The notes: a model not told the origin generated them from the letters alone. DNA of 27,500 bases from Prorocentrum cordatum (GCA_963575745.1 CAUYUJ010021071.1:683684-711183), one strand, 5' to 3'. Counted from the stretch's first letter, positions 16,669 through 26,132 are shown. Program-made: numbers and translations.

Positions 16669-18145
16669 TTCCCAGAGAGAAGTAGGACCCCCCCCCTGGG
16701 GTTGACGGTTCACCTTTTCGTTTTGGAATTTACATGTGATTCTGCCCCATCGTCCATCCTAAATATGAGTTCGTACCATCCCAGGCGATCCCGGCATCGA
16801 TCTCCTCCCCCTCGTCCCTGTCGAATTATCTACGTATATACGTGTATATGTATATGTATATGTATATATATATATATTATTATATATGCGCGCTTGTTTA
16901 TCAAGCATCATCAGTTTCCAAGAACCCCTCGCCACAAAAGGGGCGAACATACGAGAGCGCGTGCCGAAACCCTTCGACAGTTTTCGGCTTCGCAGGGGTT
17001 TCAAAAACGAGAGTCCCGAACATATGAAAATACATGGTCTCGCAGCGAGGGTTTTCAAACAAGCGTGCGCTCGCGCTGTTTCGATTTCTGGGGGAAATCA
17101 TAGGTTTCTCAAACATGTGCATGCCGTGCTGCCAAACCAGCTTCGCGCGCGCATGTCGGAATCGTTCGAACGCCGCTGCGCCCTTGCTGTCGCGAGAATC
17201 CCCTGCGTCGCACGGAGCGAAGTGCACGCGCGCGCGTCGTCGCGCGCATGCCAAAGTCCTTCAACAAATCAAATGTTTTGCAGAAGGGTTTTGAACACGA
17301 ATGCCCGAAAACATATGAAAACACAGGGTTTCGCAACATCAGTTTCCAAGACAGCCTGCGCTCGCGCCCTTGCGAATTCTCAAGGGAACCATAAGTTTTC
17401 AACATTATCATTGCGGTCGGTCTGACGGGCCACTCGCGCCGCATGTCGATATCATTCGAATGCCCTTGCGCGCGTGCTGGGAGGGGGCACGCTCGGCGTC
17501 AGATAATTCCATGCGGGCCGCTCTCGTGCGTCGACCGCGCGCGCCTGTCGAACTCCTTCGAAAACCTTCTTCGCCGACGCGAGGACGCCGTCGTCGTCGT
17601 CGTCGTCGGCGTGATCAGCGTCGGCGCCGTCGCTGGCCGTGCCGTCGTCGCTGTCACCATCGTCGTCAGCATCGCTACTGTCATCGTCGTGTCTGACGCT
17701 GTCGACGTTGCCATGATGCCGCGCCCCCCCGGGTAGCCGTCATCGTCGTCGGCGTCGTCATCACCGACGCGGGGGCGCCGTCATCGTCGTCGGCGTGATC
17801 TGTATCGGCGCTGTCATTGGCCTTGCCGTCGTCGTTGTCAGCATCGGCACCAGCATCGCTACCATCTATATCGTTTCTACCGTTGTCGACGTTGCCATGA
17901 TACCGAGGCCGCCTAAGTCGCCGACTCGCAGAAGTGCCTGCTGGGATACGCCCAGCGGCCAGCGCCACCGCGGCCGCGTCGGTCGGGCCAAACTAGCCAG
18001 CCGGTGCGTGCGCGAGCATGCGCGGGCTAGCGCGGCCGCAGAGATGCACTAGGCAATCCAAGCTTTCATCGCAATCACCGCCGCATGCGTTTTGAAACCA
18101 AGTTGCGGGTCGGTGAGCCGGATGTTTGCGCGATCGGTGGAGTGG
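16669..18145. repeat. Higher-order repeat, copy 3 (about 1.48 kb)
   Basis: The first 20 bp are diverged; homology is clear from GGGGTTGACGGTTCACC onward and at GTACCATCCCAGG. Its first subunit contains a TA-rich expansion (16836-16890). It has two successive GTC/ATC-rich tails (17580-17736 and 17755-17945), one more than the other copies, and ends with GATCGGTGGAGTGGACC. Confidence 0.88.
16836..16890. repeat. TA/GTATAT microsatellite inside copy 3
   Basis: TATGTATATG and (TA)n units lie at the place where copy 1 has GAAAAGATTATGCGCGC, so this is a lineage-specific expansion within the repeat. Confidence 0.9.
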
Positions 18146-18159
18146 ACCCCTCACTGCGA

Positions 18160-18860
18160 ACAAAAACTAATTGCACCACACCGATGGAACAAATTAGACT
18201 GCACCACGTAGCTTGCGCAGCATATATTGCACCACATACATCGCACCACGTGTATCGTACAACATATTTATATATATATATATAGATATACTCTGCCGTT
18301 ACTAAGAGCTTTTGAGCATTCTTGCAAGTCCCAAGGCCGGACCTGTGGCCAGCGCGCCCTCGGGCAAAATTGAACGACGGACATATGCCCATGCAGATCT
18401 GAAGCCGCTCACCCTCGTAAAACACAGGCGGAGTAAGTTTCGGAGGACGCGGAGTATGTTTTCTTCAGCTAAAACACAACGCGGGGTAAGTTCAACAAGA
18501 ACGCGGAGTAAGTTAATCCACGTTTGTATACCGTAATCAATCTATAGTACTAGGGAGAAACGGTGTGGGCGGGATCCGAAACCTACTCCGCGACAGGCGG
18601 ATGCCATGTTGTAGGATTCTATGGGGGGAGGGGGGGTCCGTCGACGAAATGGTCAAAACTTTGGTAACGGCATTGTATATACATATGTTGTGCCACGTAG
18701 AGCGCACATCATATTTTGCACCACAGATCTTGTACGACATATATATGTGTGTATATATATAGATAGATCGCATTCTATATGTACATATGTTTATACATAT
18801 ACATAGCTCACAACCCAGATTGCACCACGCTGATTGCACATGGTATAGTGCTAGGCGGAC
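18160..18860. repeat. Large imperfect inverted repeat, about 0.7 kb
   Basis: Landmarks on the left recur in reverse complement and reverse order on the right. They are TTGCACCACA-type units with a TA tract (18170-18290 against 18680-18840), GCCGTTACTAAG...TTTTGAGCAT (18293-18323 against 18648-18676), and GCGGAGTAAGTTTCGG (18429-18444 against 18578-18593). The centre is near 18490-18510. The arms are about 250 bp and strongly diverged. No coding frame of note. Confidence 0.72.
18428..18515. repeat. GCGGAGTAAGTT motif repeats
   Basis: Four direct copies of a GCGGRGTAWGTT motif (near 18429, 18451, 18480 and 18503) at the centre of the inverted repeat. The core GGTAAGT/AGTAAGT equals a strong 5' splice site, probably by chance. 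Confidence 0.75.
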
Positions 18861-19020
18861 ATTGTCAGGGGTCCACGCTGGCTAAAGTTTTGAATGGGAA
18901 CCGCTCTCCACTCGCGAAGCGGAGAGGTGTTCCGAAGATGAATGTGCACAGCGCTGAGACGAGAGCCCCCTTTTGAAACATGATTACCCTCAACGAGTAT
19001 AGTTGTTAAAAATGGAAAGG

Positions 19021-19300
19021 CGAGTGTGCGAGGTGGTATGGCGATCGCCACAGTTTGAGCACGATTCTCTTCCGTGCACTTCCGAGTAGTTGCTGGAAGA
19101 ATTTACGACGATTGTGCATGTCGCGATGGTGAGAACCACGTTTCGAAAACGACAGCCGCCATCCGTGCGGCTGTTAGCACGACTGTGCGTGGTGCTAAGG
19201 CGAGGGCCACGTGTTGAACAACACGTGCGCTGTTACAAGCTTTCAAGACAGATGTGCGTGGCGGTAATGCGAGCGCAAAGTTTCGACCCCCCTCCGTCTG
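19021..19300. repeat. 69-88 bp degenerate tandem repeat
   Basis: Units start at 19021, 19109, 19180 and 19249 with CGAYTGTGCGTGGTGGTAA-like sequence followed by GCGAGRGCCACG. The downstream part, 19410-19590, is rich in scattered GTGTTG/CAACAC words, many in inverted pairs. No gene is seen between 18860 and 19750. Confidence 0.75.
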
Positions 19301-19756
19301 TGTGAATGTGTGACGGTTTTTATGACGGATACGCGCCGCACCAAGGCACGCTTATCATTCTGAATACGACCTCCTTCCATCCGTGCAAGTGCTGGGGACT
19401 GAGTTGTTCTTGTGCGCCCGTGTTGAAACGCAACACGTACCGTGTTCAACACCTCCGTGTTAACACGTTGCGTGCTGGTTTGGCACGTGTTGACCCACGT
19501 AATGGCGAACGTATCGCGCCAAACTTACGTATTCAGTCTATGTGTTGAGCTCCGTGTCGACACGCTACGGGCTGCGTGTTGCGTATTGGGGGGGGGGCTA
19601 AGGCTGGGAACTTCAAGTTCCAGGGACGTGCGAAGGACGTCTTAGGCGAAACGCACGGCCCGCCCTACCGACTCGAGCGGCGCTCAGGCGATGGGGAGGT
19701 ATCTGCGAGGGGAAGGAATGGAGGAAGAACGGGAGGAAGAGCGGGAGTAGGAAAAG

Positions 19757-19953
19757 GTGAGGGTGGATGAGGATGAGGAGGAGAAGGAGGAGGAGGAGGA
19801 GGAAGAGGAGGAGGAGGAGGAGGAGGAGAAGGAGGAGGAGGAGGAGAGGGGAGGAGGAGGGGAGGAGGAGGAAGGAGGAGGAGGAGGAGGAGGAGGGAGA
19901 GGAGGAGGAGGAGGAGGAGGGGAGGAGGAGGAGAGGAGGAGGAGGAGGAGGCC
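19757..19953. repeat. GAG array
   Basis: GAG/GGA triplets, purine on plus. The start carries GATGAGGATGAGGAGGAG, reading DEDEE in one phase. It is followed by C-runs and a GC-rich non-repetitive stretch to about 20190, where all three plus frames are open and protein-like (for example MDAPQWELAHYGNGSLAGPA at 20019), so no choice can be made. Confidence 0.92.
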
Positions 19954-20203
19954 CTCCCCCTGCCCCCCTTCCCCCCCCCCCCCCCTCCTCCCCCGCTCCC
20001 CGTCTCGGCGGCCAAGGGATGGACGCTCCCCAGTGGGAGCTGGCGCACTACGGAAACGGCTCGCTGGCGGGCCCTGCTTGGGGGCGCTGGGATCCTTGGA
20101 CCTCCTGCGTGTCGCTTTCGCCGCCGTCGTCAGGGGGGAGCGGGTGGTGATGGCGTAGCAGCGGAGGACGTTTGGGGCGGAGGGTGGGGGGAGGCGGACC
20201 GGG

Positions 20204-20238
20204 ATGATGCTGTTGATGTTGGTGGTGATGATGACGAC

Positions 20239-20272
<34 letters not shown>

Positions 20273-20436
20273 TTGACAATGATGCTGATGCTGATGATGA
20301 TGTTGTTGATGATGATGATGACAGTTATGAGGATGACCATGATGATGCTTCCTACGGCAACGATGTTGGTGCTGATGTTGGTGTTGATGTTGATGTTTAT
20401 GTTGATGTTGACGATGTTGGTGATGATGATGATGAC

Positions 20437-20468
<32 letters not shown>

Positions 20469-20900
20469 CGATGCTGATGATGATGATGCTGATGGCGATG
20501 GTGATGATGATGATTATGATGATGATGATGAGGATGACGACGACGGCGATGATGATGGTGATGATGATGATGATGAGGATGATGATGATGATGATGATGA
20601 TGGTGATGGTGATGATGATGATTGTGGTGTTGACGACGACGAGGATGATGCCGATGATGATGATCATGATGATGGTGAGTAGGAGGAGGAGAAAGGGGAG
20701 GAGGAGAAGGAGGAGGAGGAGGAGAAGGAGGACGTGGACCGCGATGGTGGTGGTAGTGATGATGTCGAAGATGATGGTGGAGGTGATGATCATGCCGACG
20801 ATGATGACGATGCTCATGGGGTTTGTGGTGATTTCGATGAGGACGACGATGATGCCGATTAGGATTGGGTTAACGACGATGAGGATGATGATATGATGAT
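20204..20900. repeat. GAT array with GTT, GAC and GGT variants
   Basis: The Asp phase is kept from about 20197 to a TAG at 20680. It then passes through a short GAG block (20683-20732) and continues as GAT with GAC. It contains a GTTGATGTTGGTGTTGATGT sub-array at 20365-20420. Confidence 0.93.
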
Positions 20901-20902
20901 GA

Positions 20903-21018
20903 TGTGATGATAGAGATGACGATGGTGGGGATGAGAGTGGTTGTGATGATGATGCTGCTGATGATGATGCTGATGCTGATGCTGATGCTGCTTCTGCTGC
21001 TGCTGCTGATGATGATGC

Positions 21019-21057
<39 letters not shown>

Positions 21058-21409
21058 CAATGACGATGATGATGATAGCGACGGTAATCATGATCATACT
21101 GACGATTACTACGACGATGCTGAAGATGACAACACTGATAGCGAAGGTGCTGATGAGTATGAAGATGATGCTGTCATTGATGATGACGATGAGGATGATG
21201 AGGATGAGGAGGAGGAGGAGGAGGTGGAGGGTGAGGCTGATGATGAGGATGAGGATGATGATGATGCTAATGACGCTGCTGACGACGACACCGATGAGGA
21301 TGCTGATGAGAATGATGATGAGGGTGATGATGTCGCTGCTGATGAAGATGATGCCGATTATTATGACGATGGTACTTCTGATGATGCTGATGATGTTACT
21401 GAAGGATGA
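20903..21409 (+). CDS. Possible Asp/Glu-rich coding stretch in the GAT array
   Basis: A 168-codon frame follows a TGA at 20900 and ends with TGA at 21407; it has no ATG near its start. Its second half is far from a pure repeat: SDGNHDHTDDYYDDAEDDNT, DSEGADEYEDDAVIDDDD, later NDAADDDTDEDADENDDEGD and YYDDGTSDDADDVTEG. Both GAT and GAC are used, and Tyr, Ser, Thr, Val and Ile occur. It could be an acidic domain exon. Against this, GAT and GAC cannot become a stop by one substitution, so an open Asp phase is expected even in neutral DNA. I rate it as possible only. Confidence 0.22.
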
Positions 21410-21662
21410 ACGATGCATGGTCAATCGTGGGTGATGGTAATGATGATCCTGATGATGCTGATAATGATGGTGATGCTGATGTCGATGATGACGGTGATGA
21501 TGAGGATAGTAATGCTACTGACCATGATGATGTGATGATGCTGATGGTGATGATGCTGCTGCCGATGATGATGATGCTGATGATGATGATGATGATGATG
21601 ATGATGCCGATGATGATGATGATGCTGACGATGATGATAATGACGATGCTGATACTGATGAT

Positions 21663-21695
21663 GATGATGCTGCTGCTTAGGATGATGATGGTGAC

Positions 21696-21747
<52 letters not shown>

Positions 21748-22213
21748 CTGGTGATGATGTTGTTGTTCGTGATGCCGATGATGATGATGATGATGACCAT
21801 GGTGGTGGTGGTGGTGGTGGCGATGATGCTGAGGTTGATGCTGAGGTTGATGCTGAGGATGCTGATGTTGTTGATGATGATGCTGATAATGATGAGGATG
21901 ATGACGATACTGATAATGACGATGATGAGGATGATGCTGATGCTGATGCTGATGACGATGATGCTGATGGTGCTGCTGATGATGCTGATGATGAGGATGA
22001 TGAGGATGATTGCGATGCTGCTGGTGATTATGCTGCTGCTGTCGATGATGAAGAAGATGAGGAGGAGGAGCAGGAGGATGTGGAGGGATGCTGATACGGA
22101 TGCTACTGATCCTGATGATGGTGATGATGATGCTGCTGCTGATGATGCTGATGATGCTGAGGATGCTGCTGATGATGATAATGACCATGATGGTGCTGAT
22201 GATGATACCGATG
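21663..22213. repeat. GAT array: 0.5-kb tandem duplication, copy 1
   Basis: Begins at GCTGCTGCTTAGGATGATGA. It contains GTTGTTGTTCGTGATGCC, a block with GAGGTTGATGCT twice, GATTGCGATGCTGCTGGTG, and GGATGTGGAGGGATGCTGAT then ACGGATGCTACTGATCC. Confidence 0.9.
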
Positions 22214-22259
22214 ATGCTGCTGCTGCTTAGGATGATTATGGTGACGATGATGATGATAC

Positions 22260-22294
<35 letters not shown>

Positions 22295-22317
22295 TTGTTG
22301 TTGTTGTTCATGATGCC

Positions 22318-22354
<37 letters not shown>

Positions 22355-22712
22355 CTGATGCTGATGATGATAATGAGGGTGGTGGCGATGATGCTGAGGT
22401 TGATGCTGAGGTTGATGCTGAGGATGCTGATGATGTTGATGATGATGCTGATGATGACGATGATGAGGATGATGCTGATGCTGATGCTGATGACGATGAC
22501 GCTGATGGTGCTGCTGATGATGCTGATGATGAGGATGATGAGGATGATTGCGATGCTGCTGGTGATTATGCTGCTGCTGTTGATGATGAGGAGGAGGAGG
22601 ATGTGGAGGGATGCTGATACGGATGCTACTGATCCTGATGATGGTGATGATGACGCTGCTTCTGATGATGCTGATGGTGCTGAGGATGCTGCTGATGATG
22701 ATAATGACCATG
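22214..22712. repeat. GAT array: 0.5-kb tandem duplication, copy 2
   Basis: It carries the same landmarks in the same order, offset by 565 bp at GAGGTTGATGCT and 522 bp at GGATGTGGAGGG. The shrinking offset shows loss of triplets in copy 2, as expected from slippage after a segmental duplication. Confidence 0.9.
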
Positions 22713-22940
22713 CTGCTGATGATGATGATGATGATGCTGATGTTGTTGATGATGCTGATGATGCTGATGATGATGCTGACTATGCTGATTATGGTGATGG
22801 TGATGCTGATGATTACGTGGATGATGATGGTGATGCTGATGATGATGCTGCTGATGATGACGCTGATGATGATGACGATGATGATGCTGATGATGACGCT
22901 GATGCTGCTGCTGATGCTGAGGATGCTAATAACCATGATG
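22713..22940. repeat. GAT/GCT array up to the inserted element
   Basis: Degenerate GAT/GCT triplets interrupted by the element at 22941-24065. The array resumes at 24066. Confidence 0.9.
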
Positions 22941-24065
22941 ATGAGAGAGAGCGTGATCCACCGCCGCTTTACTGTGGAAAATTGCCAACCTTTTCCTCCG
23001 GAACCCAGGGGTCTCCCCCCCCCCCTCCGAAAATCCCCCCCCCCCCTGCTGGAACCCCCCCCCCCCCCCCCCCCTCCCTCCCGGCAAAACCCCCCCCTCC
23101 CCTAACCCCTCCCCCCCCCCCCCCACCCCTCCCCCTCGAAAACCGAGGGGGGTCACTACCGGTTCGAATCCCCCCCCTCCCCCCCCCCCTCCAGATCCGG
23201 AAAACCGGGAGGGGTCACTACCGGTTGGAACCCCCCCCCCCCCCCTTCGAAAACCAGAGGGGGGTCACTACCGGTTCGACCCCCTCCCCCACGCACCGCC
23301 AGCAAACGACTCCCGGTCCCTACCACCGCTCGCATGGCATCCCCCACTGTTGTTCCCTGCACCACTGTCCTCACCACCATTGCCCCCGCTGGTTCCACCA
23401 CCGTCCCTATTGTCCCCACCAGAGCCCCCACCACTGTCGCACTGTCCCCACTGTTCCCACAACTGTTCCCACCACGGTTCCACTCTCCCCACTGTCTCCA
23501 CGGACCCAACCACTGCCTATCCCCACTGTCCCCACTGTCCCACTGACTCCTCCGCTGTCCCACTGAGCTGTCCCACTGTTCCCACCACTGTCCCCACTGT
23601 CCCCACCACTGTCCCCACTGTACCTCTGTCCCATTGTCCCACCGCCGTCCTCGCCGACGCCTTTACCAGTGTCCCCACCACCATTGTACCCTCCACTGTC
23701 CCAGTGTTTCCACCTCATTCCCACTGTCCCCACACCACTGTCCCCACCACCACCGTTCCCACCACTGTCCACTGTCCCCCCTGTTCCCACCATTGTCCCC
23801 ACCGCTGTCCCCACCACTACCGTCCCCACCGCTGTCCCACTGTCCCCCCGCTCCACCCCCTCGGTTTTCGAGGGGGGGGGGGGTTCGAACCGGTAGTGAA
23901 CCCCCCCCTTTTCATGATGAACTGGGGGGGGAGGAGGGGTTCGAACCGGTAGTGACCCCGCCCGGTTTTCCGGAGGGGGGGGGGGGGGAGGGGTTCGAAC
24001 CGGTAGTGACCACCCCCCCGGTTTTCCGCCAGCAGCGGTAGAACACGCTCTTTCATATGAGAGAG
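22941..24065. mobile_element. Inserted element with terminal and subterminal inverted repeats
   Basis: This 1.1-kb block interrupts the GAT array. The ends are inverted (AGAGCGTGATCCACCGCCGC at 22948-22967 against 24032-24051, 17/20 matches). A 9-bp direct repeat ATGAGAGAG flanks it (22941-22949 and 24057-24065), a possible target duplication, though purine-rich. Inside each end are three copies of a subterminal unit: CGAAAACC-(G)n-TCACTACCGGTTCGAA-(C)n. The left copies have TCACTACCGGTT at 23153, 23215 and 23265; the right copies, inverted, have TTCGAACCGGTAGTGA at 23884, 23940 and 23994. Two or three decayed units lie further out on the left. The interior is a minisatellite. No transposase frame is present, so it would be non-autonomous. 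Confidence 0.68.
23300..23860. repeat. CCCCACTGT / CCACCACTGT minisatellite
   Basis: 9-12 bp units mainly of TGTCCCCAC, with CACCACTGTC variants, form the interior of the element at 22941-24065. Frames read Pro-Thr-Val-Pro repeats, a consequence of the unit. Confidence 0.88.
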
Positions 24066-24349
24066 GATGATGTTGATGATGATTATTATTATGATTATAT
24101 TTATTTCTATGAATATTATTATTATTATTTTTTATGTTGATGATGATTATGATGATGCTGCTGCTGATGATGATGATCATGAGGAAGATGATGATGAGGA
24201 TGATGACGCTGCTGGTGATGATGATGCTGCTGATGATGATGTTGCTGATGATGCTGCTGATGATGACGATGATGATAATCATGCTGATGATGCTGCTGAG
24301 GATGGTAAGATGATGACGATGGTGATGACAATGATGATGATGATGCTTC

Positions 24350-24402
<53 letters not shown>

Positions 24403-24439
24403 GGGAGGATGGCGATGATTGTGATGGTGATGATGATGG

Positions 24440-24510
<71 letters not shown>

Positions 24511-24655
24511 TTGATGCTGCTGATGATGTTGATGATGACGATGCTGATGATGATGTTGATGATGAGGAGGATCATCATGATGATGATGACGACGATGATG
24601 AGGATGAGGGTGAGGACGAGGATGAGGATGAGGAGGATGAGGATGATGATGAGCA
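24066..24655. repeat. GAT array, right of the element
   Basis: An AT-rich start (ATT/TTATTTCTATG at 24080-24133), then GAT with pure runs at 24350-24400 and 24430-24510, then GAG/GAC mixed triplets ending DEDEDEEDEDDDE-like at 24650. An acidic plus frame can be read but it slips phase. Confidence 0.92.
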
Positions 24656-24834
24656 AGTCATATCCTCGGAGCTTCTGGGTCCTCCTCCACTGCCCCCCCC
24701 TTGGGCGCGTGGCGGCGGCGGCCCGGCCGGGTGCCCTGGCTGCGCGCGCGCGAGGAGTGGGGGCCCGCCCGCTGCGGCCGTCGAGGGCGGCAGGGGCGGC
24801 GCTGGCTGCCAGGAGGGGGGGGGCAGTGCAGATA

Positions 24835-25046
24835 GGGCGCACAGTAAGGGCGACCGACTTTCCAGCATTACCTTCGGCGCTCCGCGCGGATTTCTTGGAT
24901 CGGCGCCAGGCCGTCCCTGGCGGTGCCTCCAGCGCCGCCCCTGGCGCTCTCCGCGCGCCAGGGGGGGGGGGGGGGGGTCCAGCGCCGATCCGAGAAGCCC
25001 GCGCGGACAATGCGGGAGCGGGCGCATAGTAAGGATGAGCGTCTTT
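24835..25046. repeat. Composite direct and inverted repeat element
   Basis: The inverted pair is TCCGCGCGGATTTCTTGGAT+CGGCGC at 24881-24906 against 24982-25007 (23/26). It is enclosed by a direct pair, GGGCGCAYAGTAAGG..., at 24835-24861 and 25020-25046. A G17 run lies between. It may be a degraded transposon end cluster. Confidence 0.65.
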
Positions 25047-25227
25047 CTAAGGTTGCCCTTGCATCCTTGCCGCTTCGGCCCGTCCCTGGTCACTTTCGCT
25101 GGCCAGCTCCACTCGAACACGCCAACATGACCCTCCAAGGCCCTTGCATCCTTTCCGTGCATCCTTATTCGGCGACTTGACTGTGAATCATGGGAGCTTC
25201 GGCTCGTCTTGGATCGAATGTATGTCG

Positions 25228-25400
25228 GCGAATGGCGCCCAATGGCGCCAAGCAGCGCTCAATCGCGCTCAACAGCGCCCACTGGCGCCCAAATAGCGTC
25301 CAACCAGCACGCAACAGCGACCAGTCGCGCCCAACGCCATGTGAGGGAGACGCTTCATGTCCGCTTTGCACGCGATTGGGCGCGCCATTGGGCGCCATGG
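25228..25400. repeat. 10-11 bp GCGCCCAAT repeat with inverted end
   Basis: Ten units of GCGCYCAAYN occupy about 106 bp (25234-25340). After a spacer the motif recurs inverted (ATTGGGCGCGCCATTGGGCG at 25375-25394), so the segment can fold back. Confidence 0.78.
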
Positions 25401-25505
25401 GGACGACCAAAAGCTTCGGCGAGTTGCTTTCTAAGGCAGGCATCGCCTTCTCTGCTCGAGGTTCATAGCCAAACTTCCAGGCCCAGGAAACGAACAGCGA
25501 CCATT

Positions 25506-25895
25506 CATGCCATACTCATCTGTCGATGCCGCCCCCTGGAGCTGGCTGGGGGTTCTGAGGTGGTCCAGCACTGGTTCCGGCCAGCCATGGGGGAGGGAGG
25601 TCAGAGGTTCTGCATTCGGGAAGGTTTTTCTCCCTTTGCGGCCTCAAGGGGGCCGCTTTCGGGCCCCGGGATCGTGAAAAACTGATCTGGGGTGTGAAAC
25701 AAAACTGCACCAGATGGGCCCCCAGAGCGATTTTGAGCTGATTTGGCCTCATCCTCCTCTCTTGATCGATTTTCTGGGGTCCCAGCCAGTTCAAATCCCC
25801 CGGCCGTCTCCCACATGCAACATTCGTCTGTCAATGCCCCCCCTTTTCCCCAAAAAGTTGGCGGGGGCTCAGAGGAGTTGCACTTCGACCGCAGT
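25506..25895. repeat. Diverged direct repeat, offset about 310 bp
   Basis: CATGCCATACTCATCTGTCG at 25506 matches CATGCAACATTCGTCTGTCA at 25813. It is followed in both by GCTGGCKGGGGSTT/TCAGAGG-like sequence. No gene is seen in 25400-25985. Confidence 0.6.
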
Positions 25896-25986
25896 CTTCC
25901 CCGCGCGTGCCGACTCTGAATTTTTTGGCGAGGGGGAGTGCCCATTATTTGCTTCCCTCCACCGTCCGACGAGATGCTTTTTTAGC

Positions 25987-26132
25987 GGGCCACATGCGAA
26001 CCCTACCCCTACCCCCCACGATTTTTGAGGGGGAGGGTGGGGTTCACTTTGTTCGAGAGCTCCCGAGCGAAGTGAACCCCACCCTCCCCCTCAGAAATCG
26101 TGGGGGGTAGGGGTAGGGTTCGCATGTGGCCC
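25987..26132. mobile_element. 146-bp near-perfect palindrome without spacer
   Basis: Arms of 73 bp pair with about four mismatches or G:T pairs around a central GAGCTC (26057-26062). The arms begin GGGCCACATGCGAACCCTAC and include a C/A-rich block and GGTGGGGTTCACTT. Such long spacerless palindromes are unstable in most hosts. It is probably a young fold-back element or a hairpin-encoding repeat. Confidence 0.85.

Noticed and set aside
20019-20150. A 43-codon frame beginning MDAPQWELAHYGNG
   Set aside because: Two other plus frames across the same bases are equally open and protein-like; no basis to choose.
19684-21060. Long Ile/Ser-rich minus-strand frames
   Set aside because: Complement of GAT reads Ile, Ser or His by phase; antisense shadow of the array.
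23161-23171. GGTTCGAATCC, an exact match to a tRNA B box (polymerase III internal promoter)
   Set aside because: It is part of the subterminal repeat; no A box at the right distance and no cloverleaf. The palindromic TTCGAA core makes chance matches likely.
22088-23566. A 492-codon plus frame across GAT and the C-rich element
   Set aside because: It joins an array, a C-run region and a minisatellite of different origin; composition follows the repeats.
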